Positions 1 through 8,200 of a stretch of 31,244 nt of DNA are shown piece after piece (the first letter of the stretch is position 1; each line of letters begins with the position of its first letter). A program made the translations under genes and the position numbers. The stretch covers positions 1-31,244 of the forward strand of contig JAISDL010000013.1 of NCBI GenBank assembly GCA_031264825.1, given 5' to 3'. This DNA is from Accumulibacter sp. GTDB lineage: Bacteria; Pseudomonadota; Gammaproteobacteria; Burkholderiales; Rhodocyclaceae. The notes under the pieces are model-generated. The model made no database searches, was not told the origin of the DNA, and saw only the letters and a program-made list of their open reading frames with translations.

Positions 1-1430
1 CCGACGTCGGCCGCGCGGTACGGATTCAGGAATTCCTCACGGTAGGACTCGATGATCTCGGCCTTGCGCGCCTTGGGATCCGCGGCTTCCTTGATATCCT
101 TCATGTACAGGATATTGACCGCGCCTTCGGCGCCCATGACGGCGATCTGACCCGACGGCCACGAGAAAGTCAGGTCGGAACGCATCTGACGCGAGTTCAT
201 CGCGAGGTAGGCGCCGCCCATGGCCTTGCGTGTGACGATCGAGACCATCGGTACCGTCGCTTCGCAGTAGGCGTAGAGGATCTTCGCGCCGTGACGAATG
301 ACGCCGCCGTATTCCTGGCCGGTCCCCGGCAGGAATCCCGGACAATCGACGAAAGTGACGATCGGGATGTTGAACGCGTCGGCGATGCGGACGTGGCGCG
401 CGATCTTGTCGCTCGAATTGATGTCGAGCGCGCCGCCCATGAAGCTGGGCTGATTGGCGATGACGGCGACGGAACGACCTTCCATCCGTGCGAAACCGAC
501 GACGGCGTTGGCCGCCCAGTCGGGCTGGATTTCAAAGAAGCTGTCGCGGTCGAAGACCTGGCTGATCACGTCGCGGATGTCGTACGGCGAATTCGGATCG
601 TCGGGAATCAGCGTGTTCAGCGATACTTCCTGACGTTCGATCGAATCGTCCGTGGCGACCGGAGCGGGTTCTTCGTTGTTGTTTTGCGGCAAATAGGTCA
701 GGAGTTTCTTGATGAGGTCGAGGCCTTCTTCTTCGGTTTCGGCGGCAAGGTGCGCAACGCCGCTGGTTCCCGTATGAACGGCCGCGCCGCCCAGGTCTTC
801 CGTCGTGACTTCTTCGCCCGTCACCGTCTTGATGACTTGCGGCCCCGTCAGGAACATATAGCTCGTTCCCGCCATGACGATGAAGTCCATCAGGGCCGGC
901 GAATACACCGCGCCGCCGGCGCACGGGCCAAGGATGATCTGGAGCTGCGGGATGACACCGGAGCACATGACGTTACGGACGAAAATTTCACCGTAGGCCG
1001 CGAGGCTGCGGACACCTTCCTGGATACGCGCGCCGCCCGAATCGCCGATCCCGATCAGAGGAATGCCGGCGTCGAGCGCCTTGTCGGCAATACGGCTGAT
1101 CTTTTGCGACTGGACTTCGGAGAACGAACCGCCCATGACGGTAAAGTCCTGCGAGAAAAGCGCCACGGGACGCCCACCGATCTTGCCGAAGCCGGTCACG
1201 ACGCCGTCGCCGATGAAGCGTTGCTTGTCGAGACCGAAGGTCGTCAGACTGTGGGTGGCGTAGGTTCCAAATTCATGGAACGAGCCTGGGTCCAGGAGAT
1301 AATCGATACGTTCGCGCGCGGTTTTTTTGCCTTTCTTATGCTGGTCGTCAATGCGCTTTTGACCCCCACCTAGCATTGCCAGCTTACGTTTTTCAAGTAG
1401 CGTGGCAATGTCTTTCTCAGTGTTTCCCAT
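1..1430 (-). CDS. Acyl-CoA carboxylase carboxyltransferase subunit (propionyl-CoA carboxylase beta / methylmalonyl-CoA decarboxylase alpha type), C-terminus cut by window edge
   Basis: Transfers a carboxyl group between biotin and an acyl-CoA, most likely propionyl-CoA/methylmalonyl-CoA, in the cytoplasm. About 476 residues are visible; the family is usually about 510-520, so roughly 35-45 C-terminal residues lie beyond base 1. The crotonase-like N half has the acyl-CoA oxyanion motif GDSGGARIQEG (about residues 129-139) and GPCAGGAVYSPAL (168-180). The C half has the biotin-side motifs DCPGFLPGTGQE (362-373) and RKAMGGAYLAMNSR (401-414). The ATG at 1430 is preceded by a GGAGGG ribosome site and opens with a Lys-rich helix normal for the family. 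The gene is divergent from the EF-G gene. Whether it belongs to a biotin-dependent carboxylase or a sodium-pumping decarboxylase cannot be told without the neighbours to the left. Confidence 0.95.
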   Translation of the reverse strand, partial: MGNTEKDIATLLEKRKLAMLGGGQKRIDDQHKKGKKTARERIDYLLDPGSFHEFGTYATHSLTTFGLDKQRFIGDGVVTGFGKIGGRPVALFSQDFTVMGGSFSEVQSQKISRIADKALDAGIPLIGIGDSGGARIQEGVRSLAAYGEIFVRNVMCSGVIPQLQIILGPCAGGAVYSPALMDFIVMAGTSYMFLTGPQVIKTVTGEEVTTEDLGGAAVHTGTSGVAHLAAETEEEGLDLIKKLLTYLPQNNNEEPAPVATDDSIERQEVSLNTLIPDDPNSPYDIRDVISQVFDRDSFFEIQPDWAANAVVGFARMEGRSVAVIANQPSFMGGALDINSSDKIARHVRIADAFNIPIVTFVDCPGFLPGTGQEYGGVIRHGAKILYAYCEATVPMVSIVTRKAMGGAYLAMNSRQMRSDLTFSWPSGQIAVMGAEGAVNILYMKDIKEAADPKARKAEIIESYREEFLNPYRAADV

Positions 1431-1503
1431 TGCTATTCCCTCCGGCTAGACAACGTGTTGAAAAGAATTTTCCCAATTGGGCAGACTAGAAATCAGTTAT
1501 GGG

Positions 1504-1532
1504 ATTCTCTGCCTGCGCGCAGACAAAGTCAA
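1504..1532 (-). promoter_or_regulatory. Candidate sigma70 promoter of the carboxyltransferase gene
   Basis: On the minus strand TTGACT (1527-1532) and GAGAAT (1504-1509) are separated by exactly 17 bases, leaving a leader of about 65 bases before the ATG at 1430. The -35 matches 5 of 6 and the -10 matches 4 of 6 consensus bases. It is the best-spaced promoter seen in the 326-base divergent gap. Confidence 0.45.
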
Positions 1533-1633
1533 TACTGCGCCGTTTTTTTCGCTCATTAATCGCCTTCATTCTTCCGATTTCGCTTCCAAAGCGTCGTCGG
1601 CCCCGGAATTCCGGCGCTTTTTTGCGAATCCGC

Positions 1634-1662
1634 TTTTTGTCCGTCGAGGCGTGTAATAGAAT
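1634..1662 (+). promoter_or_regulatory. Weak candidate promoter for the EF-G gene
   Basis: A good -10 hexamer TAGAAT (1657-1662) is present, but the 17-base-spaced -35 (TTTTTG, 1634-1639) is poor. It would start a transcript near 1670, upstream of the terminator-like hairpin at 1707-1726. Nothing better was found in the gap. Confidence 0.25.
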
Positions 1663-1706
1663 TGGCGAAGGTTGTTCGACGTCGCCGCCCGACGCGGGTG
1701 GTTTTT

Positions 1707-1726
1707 GCCCGGGAACGGGCTTTTTT
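1707..1726 (+). terminator. Terminator-like hairpin in the leader of the EF-G gene
   Basis: GCCCG-GGAA-CGGGC followed directly by six T forms a compact factor-independent terminator shape that ends 30 bases before the EF-G start codon. The two flanking genes are divergent, so no upstream gene needs a terminator here. It may attenuate the EF-G transcript or end a small leader RNA. The stem is only 5 bp, so strength is uncertain. A-rich flanks on the other strand make it usable in both directions. Confidence 0.5.
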
Positions 1727-1756
1727 GACAAGCCGACATATCAGTAGGGGGAAAAC

Positions 1757-3808
1757 ATGAATCAGAACGTCAGCGCAAATTGCCGCACAGTCGCTTTTGT
1801 GGGTCACGGCGCCGCCGGCAAGACGACGCTCGTCGAAGCCTTGCTTGCCGCGACCGGCGCGATCCAGAGCCGGGGGTGGGTCGAAAAGGGGAATACGGTT
1901 TGCGACTTCGACCCGCAGGAAAAAGAACTCGGCCACTCGCTTTACTCTTCGGTCGCCCGCTTTTCATGGCAAGGCGTCAACGTCAACGTCGTCGACGCGC
2001 CGGGCTACCCTGAATTCGCCGGACAGTCGATCGGCGCGCTCGCGGCGGTCGACGCCGTCATGGTCGTCCTCAACGCGCAAAACGGGATCGAACTCTCGGC
2101 GGAGCGCATGTTGCGGCGCGCGAGCGCGCGCAAACTCTGCCGAATGATCGTCATCAACAAGATCGACGCCGAAAACATCGACTTGCCCAAGCTCGTCGCC
2201 GGCATCCAGGAACGCTTCGGCCGCGAATGCATGCTCCTCGACCTGCCCACGAGCCACGGTCAGGAAGTCATCGAACTCCTGGGCCACGACAGCGGCGAGA
2301 GCGACTTCGAGTCGGTCACGGAATCGCACCGCGCGCTCATCGACCAGATCATCGAAGAGGACGAAAACCTCCTCGCGCGCTACCTCGAAGACGGCGAAGA
2401 ACCCGCCCCGGACGAACTCCACGCGCCTTTCGAAAAAGCCCTGCGCGAAGGACACCTCGTTCCGATTCTCTTCGTTTCCGCCAAAACGGGCGCGGGAATC
2501 CCACAACTGCTCGATGTCCTCACCCGCCTCGCGCCGTCGCCCATCGAAAGCAATCCGCCGCCCTTCCTCAAGGGCGAGACGGCCGACGCGACGGAATTCC
2601 AGGCCGTCCCCGACCCCGACAAGCACGTGCTCGCGCACGTCTTCAAGGTCGTCAGCGACCCCTTCGTCGGCAAGCTCGGCATCTTCCGCGTCTATCAGGG
2701 CACACTCAAGAAGGACAGCCAGCTCTACGTCGGCAACGCAAAGCGCCCGTTCAAGGTCAGCCACCTTTTCCGGCTCTTCGGCAAGGACCACGTCGACGTC
2801 GACGCTCTTTACCCCGGCGACATCGGCGGAATCGCCAAGGTCGACGAGATCGAATTCGATTGCGTCCTGCACGACTCGCACGAAGAAGACGCGATCCGCC
2901 TGCATCCGCTCGAATTCCCCCAACCGATGCAGGGCCTCGCGATCGAAACGAAGAAAAAAGCCGACGAACAGCGGCTCTTCGACGTCCTCCACAAGCTCGA
3001 AATCGAAGACCCCTGCTTCAAGGTCGAACGCCACGCGACGACGAACGAGACCGTCATCCGGGGCTTGGGCGAAATGCACCTGCGTTCGAAACTTTCCCGC
3101 ATGGCGCAGCAATACAAGATCGAGTTGTCGACCAAACCGCCACAGATCGACTACCGCGAAACGATCACCGCCAACGCGCCGGGGCACTGCCGCCACAAGA
3201 AGCAGAGCGGCGGCGCGGGTCAGTTCGGCGAGGTCATGCTGCGCATCGAGCCTTTGGCGCGCGGCGCGGGCTTTGAATTCGTCGACGAGGTCAAGGGCGG
3301 CGTGATCCCCGGCGTCTTCATGGCCTCGGTCGAAAAAGGCGTCCGTCAGGCATTGAGCGACGGCGTCGTCGCCGGCTTCCCGGTACAGGACATTCGCGTC
3401 ATCGTCCACGACGGGAAATCGCACCCCGTCGACGGCAAGGACATCGCCTTCTTCACCGCGGGTCGTAAAGCGGTGCAGGAAGCGATCCGCGCCGCGGCGC
3501 CGATCATCCTCGAACCCATCGTCGAAGTCGAGGTCGCCGCGCCTGAAAATACCGTCGGCGACATCGCGGGCGACCTCTCCGGAAAGCGCGGCCAAGTGAC
3601 CGGAACGCAACCGCGCGGCAACGAGATGGTCGCGATTACCGGGAAGGTACCGCTTTCCGAACTCGACGGGTATCAGGGACGGCTCAAGTCACTGACCGGA
3701 GGAAAAGGGACCTTCGTCATGTTTTTCTCGCACTACGCGCCCGTCCCCGTGAACGTGCAACAACAACTCGCCGCGCAACACAAGACGACCGCCACCGAAG
3801 ACGATTGA
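1757..3808 (+). CDS. Elongation factor G-like GTPase (EF-G2 type)
   Basis: A translational GTPase of 683 residues, close to the usual EF-G length, that would act on the ribosome. The GTPase domain shows a P-loop GHGAAGKT (16-23), a G3 motif DAPGYPEF (79-86) in place of the usual DTPGH, and NKID (133-136). The switch I segment reads EKELGHSL instead of the canonical ERGITI type, a known trait of the EF-G-like paralogue group rather than of the housekeeping FusA. Domains II-V follow, including GGAGQFGEV in domain IV and a C-terminal ISGKVPLSE-like stretch (here ITGKVPLSE). The ATG at 1757 follows a GGGGG ribosome site. The gene stands alone without rpsL, rpsG or tuf neighbours, which also argues for a paralogue. 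Its exact role (back-up elongation, recycling or stress) cannot be read from sequence. Confidence 0.92.
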   Translation: MNQNVSANCRTVAFVGHGAAGKTTLVEALLAATGAIQSRGWVEKGNTVCDFDPQEKELGHSLYSSVARFSWQGVNVNVVDAPGYPEFAGQSIGALAAVDAVMVVLNAQNGIELSAERMLRRASARKLCRMIVINKIDAENIDLPKLVAGIQERFGRECMLLDLPTSHGQEVIELLGHDSGESDFESVTESHRALIDQIIEEDENLLARYLEDGEEPAPDELHAPFEKALREGHLVPILFVSAKTGAGIPQLLDVLTRLAPSPIESNPPPFLKGETADATEFQAVPDPDKHVLAHVFKVVSDPFVGKLGIFRVYQGTLKKDSQLYVGNAKRPFKVSHLFRLFGKDHVDVDALYPGDIGGIAKVDEIEFDCVLHDSHEEDAIRLHPLEFPQPMQGLAIETKKKADEQRLFDVLHKLEIEDPCFKVERHATTNETVIRGLGEMHLRSKLSRMAQQYKIELSTKPPQIDYRETITANAPGHCRHKKQSGGAGQFGEVMLRIEPLARGAGFEFVDEVKGGVIPGVFMASVEKGVRQALSDGVVAGFPVQDIRVIVHDGKSHPVDGKDIAFFTAGRKAVQEAIRAAAPIILEPIVEVEVAAPENTVGDIAGDLSGKRGQVTGTQPRGNEMVAITGKVPLSELDGYQGRLKSLTGGKGTFVMFFSHYAPVPVNVQQQLAAQHKTTATEDD

Positions 3809-3811
3809 GGC

Positions 3812-3911
3812 ATCAGGGATCAGGAATCAGGGATCAGGAATCAGAAAAATATGCGGCGCAAAGCGCCGGAAAATAATCTGTCTCCCGTCTCCTGACATCT
3901 GTCTCCTGTCA
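3812..3911. repeat. Inverted pair of 7-base-period repeat tracts between convergent genes
   Basis: Bases 3813-3846 carry CAGGGAT/CAGGAAT heptads. Bases 3878-3911 carry the opposite strand form (CTGTCTC, CCGTCTC, CTGACAT). Between them lies a perfect 6-bp hairpin CGGCGC-AAA-GCGCCG. The block fills the gap between two converging genes and its last bases contain the stop codon of the lytic transglycosylase, so it could serve as a two-way terminator. It belongs to the repeat family seen again at 4882-5204 and 16728-18782. Confidence 0.8.
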
Positions 3912-4664
3912 CGAAACCGTCGCGGTTGAGGGCGCGTCTGCCGGAGGGGTGGCGGCGGGAGGAGCGGCGCCTGCGGGGGTGGTGGGCGAAGCGGCGTCGG
4001 GTTCTGTTCCGTTTTGCTTCCCGAACGCCTGTTCGATGCGCTGCTTTTCCGCAAGAACGCGATTCGCGTAGCTCGCCGTCGGTTCGGTCGAGCCGGCGTA
4101 ATATTGCAGACCTTCGACCAAGCCTCCGCGCCGGCGAATCGCTTCTTCGAGTATCCGCACGCCGACGCGAACGTTGATTTCGGGGTCGAGGAAGGGGTTT
4201 TCACCCGCGTTTTCGGGCAGCTTGTCCATGTGGAAGCGCGGAATGATCTGCATCAGCCCCTGCGCGCCCATCGGGCTTTCCGCGAAAGGATTGAACCTCG
4301 ACTCGATCGCCATGACGGCGACGATCAGGAGCGGGTCCATGCGCTGCTCCTCGCAAACAGCCTGCATCAGTTCGAAAAGGGGTTCCAGCGCATCCTGGGA
4401 AACGCGGTAGCGGCGCGCGACGTACCCGAGCGCGGCCTTCATGCGCGGAGAAAGCGGAGCGAGTTGCACCTCGGCGGGGAGCGCGGGTTGCACCGGCGCG
4501 GCGGGGACGACCTCTTTCGGCACACTCGCCGGATCATCCGATGGAAAGAGAAAGAAGGCGAAGAGAAACAGCACCCCGGTGATCACGAGGTACTGGATCA
4601 GGTACAAAGCGACATTCTTGCGGCGCAAAAGTATCCGTTGGAACACGCTCGATACAGATAGCAT
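3909..4664 (-). CDS. Membrane-anchored lytic transglycosylase (SLT/GH23 domain)
   Basis: Cleaves the glycan strands of peptidoglycan in the periplasm. The 251-residue protein starts with a basic segment and one membrane helix (about 18-40), then a Pro/Ala linker, then a soluble-lytic-transglycosylase fold. Visible family motifs are AIESRFNP with the likely catalytic Glu121, SPMGAQGLMQIIP (129-142), an N-P-x-x-N-like segment at ENPFLDPEINVRVGV (155-169), and YYAGS with SYANRV (188-204). The C-terminal 30 residues are Pro/Ala/Thr rich and low complexity. The ATG at 4664 has a strong AGGAGG site. The TGA lies inside a repeat tract, so the low-complexity tail may have been affected by repeat arrival. 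It is transcribed alone. Confidence 0.92.
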   Translation of the reverse strand: MLSVSSVFQRILLRRKNVALYLIQYLVITGVLFLFAFFLFPSDDPASVPKEVVPAAPVQPALPAEVQLAPLSPRMKAALGYVARRYRVSQDALEPLFELMQAVCEEQRMDPLLIVAVMAIESRFNPFAESPMGAQGLMQIIPRFHMDKLPENAGENPFLDPEINVRVGVRILEEAIRRRGGLVEGLQYYAGSTEPTASYANRVLAEKQRIEQAFGKQNGTEPDAASPTTPAGAAPPAATPPADAPSTATVS

Positions 4665-4846
4665 GCCCTCCTCCTTTCACTGTCGTCATCGCGAGACCGT
4701 CATGCGACAAACCCGATCGACGGGTAGTGTCGAGCGAGCGGCGCGCCCCCAGGAAAAAGCGCCGGCTCGAAAACCCCGATCTCGCCGTTTTTGTTATTTA
4801 TCATTTCACCGCCGAAACGAATCGACGGCGCGGGACAAGCGGGGAG

Positions 4847-4875
4847 ATGGTATTAATCTTGCCGGCTCTTGTCAA
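4847..4875 (-). promoter_or_regulatory. Candidate promoter of the lytic transglycosylase gene
   Basis: A perfect TTGACA (4870-4875) is followed after 17 bases by TACCAT (4847-4852, 4 of 6), leaving a leader of about 180 bases. The repeat tract begins only 7 bases upstream of the -35, so the repeat borders but does not break the promoter. Confidence 0.45.
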
Positions 4876-4881
4876 TCACGA

Positions 4882-5204
4882 CAGGAAACAGGAGACGGGA
4901 GACAGGAGACAGAAGAAAACCGATCGGTGTTTCAACGATCTTTCTCCGGCGGCGAAGCCGCCGCTAATCGATCTGATTCCTGTCTCCTGATTCCTGATAC
5001 CTGATAGGCACGGCACGCCGTGCCCCTACAATCCATCTGATTCCTCATGAATCAACCCACGCCGCCGAGAGCGGAGCGGAAACGCTATAGGTTGGGGTGA
5101 GCGCAGCGATGCCCAACGTTTCCGGGGCGGCATGAAAATCGCTTACCGGCGGCAACGCCGCCGCTGACTGATCTGATCCCTGATACCTGATACCTGATAC
5201 CTGA
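4882..5204. repeat. Composite mosaic repeat (heptads, palindromes, TTGGG element)
   Basis: This fills most of the gap between the transglycosylase and the CobN-like gene. In order: CAGGAGA-type heptads (4882-4914); a core with the palindrome ACCGATCGGT and a GGCGGC..GCCGCC hairpin (about 4915-4972); heptads in opposite orientation (4973-5005); the perfect palindrome GGCACGGCACGCCGTGCC (5007-5024); an element GTTGGGGTGAGCGCAGCG..CCCAAC (5091-5117); another GGCGGC..GCCGCC hairpin; and a third heptad tract (5173-5204). The first core is almost the reverse complement of bases 17521-17626. No gene is seen in 4665-5233. The tract ends just before the stop codon of the CobN-like gene. Confidence 0.85.
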
Positions 5205-5233
5205 AAGGCCGCAGGTCGCTCTGTCCTCTGTCT

Positions 5234-8200
5234 TCAGTAAGGCAACTCGTAATCAAGCATTTCAAGCCGCCTTTCGTTCCGCGAGCGGAGGAAGAAACCG
5301 GCGCAGACGAGGAAGACGAACCCTAAAAGCGCCCGACCTTTTTCTTCCGGCGTCATGTCGACGGAGGGCTTGGGAATTTCCTGGACTTCGAAGCCTTCGA
5401 CCTGCGTCGGCGCGGGAGGCGGTACAGGAGCCGCGGGATTTGCGGATGCGGTGGGAGGCGTGTCCGCGCCCTGGGGCGGCGGCGCGTTCCGTTCGGGCGC
5501 GGCCCCCTGCACCGGGGCTGCCGCGCTCCGTGCGGGAACGGCGCGCGCGCCCAAACCCGCGCGCGGAGCGACGCCTCCGGTCATCGCGGCGACGTTCGGC
5601 GCCGGCATGTTCGCGGCGTCCGCCATCGCCTGCGCGTCGGCCGCCACGGCGAGCGCGACGACTTCCGCGCTGCTGCACGATGCCGCGTCGCACGCGACGC
5701 CCGCTTCGGCGATCAGTTCGGTGTTGAGTTTTTCCAGGCGCTCTTTCACGTCGGCGTCGGCTTGCCAGTAGCCCTTGTTGACCGCGACGAGCATTTTGTC
5801 GACCATCGACTGGTACGCGAGCATGTTTTTGGATTCGCGGAACATTTCCTTGATGCCGAGTTCGTTCCGGTCGGTCACGTAGGTTTCGTACATTTCCTGC
5901 CACTTGGCGCCGTCGATCGCTTCGGGCGTCGTCACCTGCCAGCCCCAGAGGTTGTGCGTGACTTCCATGACGGCGCGCGCACCCGAGTAACCCTCTTTCA
6001 TCATCCCCTTGATCCACTCCGGGTTCGTGTAGCGGGTACGCATTTCGCGCCCGATGAATTTGTCGAGCGTTTCGTGCTTTTCCGCGCCCCGTGCGCCGGA
6101 GAGGTTGAGAATATAGGTTTCGGGCGATTTGCCGCCGTTGACTTGCCGGATCGCCATCGCCGTCCCGCCGAGGTATTGAAAGACGTCGTCGTTGTCGAGC
6201 GTTCCGTACAGATTGCTCGACCGCGCGTGGATCGCGGCCTTGGCGTCTTTCAGCGCCATCTTGAAAATATCGACGGCGAGCGCCTTGCCGCCCGGAGATT
6301 CTCCCCAGTAGCCCTGACCGAAAAGGTTGCCGACGCGGTTGAAGTAAACGTCGGCAACCTTGCCGTCGTCCTCCCAGGTATTGCTCGCCTGGATGACGTT
6401 GTTGATCCCGGTTCCGTACGCGCCCGACGCCTCGGTGAATATCCGCACCGCCGCCATGCGCTTTGCGTCTTCGGGCGCGACGCCGCGCGATTCGAGCGCG
6501 CGCGCCGTTTTGAGAACATTGGCGTAGATCGGGTTGTCGTCCTCATTGAGGTCCTTGACCTTGCTCACCGCCTCGTCGATCAGAAGCATCAGGGTCGGCA
6601 GCGCGTCGCGGTAGAGACCGGACGGGACGACGGTGACGTCGACGCGCGGACGGCCGAGTTCGGCGCGCGGGATGACTTCGACCCCGCCGAGTTGCCCGCG
6701 TTCGTTCCACACGGGTTTAACGCCCATCAGCGCGAGGATTTCGCTCTCGGTGACGCCTTCGTGCCGCATCGCTTCGGTCATCCAGAGGTTGAAGACGACG
6801 CGGTCGGGGAATTCGCCGTCGTGCGCCTTTCGGTAGTCGGCGATGAATTTGTCCGCGAGTTCCTTGCCGAACGCCCAGACGCCCGGCGACGGCATCCGCG
6901 ACGGGTCGAAGCCGTAGAGGTTGCGCCCCGTCGGCAGCGAGTCCGGGTTGCGGATCGGGTCGCCGCCCGGCCCGGGCGTGATGTAGCGCCCCGCAAGCCC
7001 GGCGACGAGCGCGTCGAGTTCGGCTTTGGCGGACGCTTCGATCGTCGCGGACAGTTCCAATATCCGGCGTTCGCGTTCTTCGGGGGTGAGTTCGCCGCCG
7101 ACGCTCAGAATGGCTTCGGCGGTGCTCCGGCGAAGTTCTTCGGGCGGCGCAACGCCGAAGGTATGAAGACCGTAGGGCGATTTTTCTTCGCCGACCTCTT
7201 TCAGATAGTGTTCGAGCACCTCGACGTCTTCCCCGTTTTCCAGAGATTTCTTGCCGATGTCCTTGAGAACGCCGAGTTTTTCGGCGAGCGCGGAGACCTC
7301 CGCGCGCTTCACGTCGGCGGCGGCCTCGTTTTTCTGCGCGGAAACGACGTAATCGTCGATGAGGCCGCGAAGCATCGTCAGCTCCTTGTTCAGCGACGCG
7401 ATCGTGAAAGGCGGCGTCATGTGCGAGACGATCGTCGCCATGCCGCGCCGCTTGGCCTGGATCGCCTCGCCGACGTCGTCGACGATATACGGATAGACTT
7501 GCGGTACGTCGCCGACCATCACCTCGCCGGGGTCGGCGGCGGTAAAGCCGATTTCCTTGCCCGAAAGCCATTCGTGCGTCGCGTGCGTTCCCACATGGAC
7601 CATCGCGTGCGTCCTGTATTCCTTTTGCAACCAGAGGTAAAACGCGAGGTATTGGTGATGCGGCGGCAGCGTGACGTCGTGGTACATTTTCGCAACGTCC
7701 TCGCCCCACCCGCGCGTGGGCTGCGGCGCGAAAAGCACGTTGCCGAAGCGCTGCGCGGGAAAGACGAAGTAGGGTTTGCTTTTCTTGTCGCGCCAGAGCA
7801 TGAACTTGAAGTTTTCCGGCTCGCCCCAGCCGCGGATCATGGCGTCGCGGAGTTTTTCGGGGAGTTTGTCGAACGCCTTCCTGTATTCGGAAACCGACCA
7901 CAGGACGACGTGGCCGCCGCGAACCATCTTTTCGAGCGCGCCCGGCGTCAAGGAAGTCATGTTGCTGCCGTGCTCGTGCAGGAGTTCGAAAAGAGCTTCT
8001 TCGTTTTCGGGACGCCCGGTCGTATCGTATTTTTCGCGTTCCAGGCGGAGCAGAATCTGCCACAACGACTTCGGCAGAACGTTGAGGTAGGACGCGCCGA
8101 TGTTTTCCTTTCCGGGCGGGTAGTTGTAATAGAGGAGCGCGACGCGCTTGTTCCGGTTGAGTTCGTAGCGAAGGCTGACCCATTTCTTGACGCGGTCGGC

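Noticed and set aside
1725..1730. TTGACA as a -35 for the EF-G gene
   Set aside because: A -10 at normal spacing would fall on the ribosome site and start codon; the TTGACA is the tail of the terminator-like T run.
1964..3610. Long minus-strand frame opposite the EF-G gene
   Set aside because: The plus strand encodes a clear EF-G; the reverse frame has no recognisable motifs.
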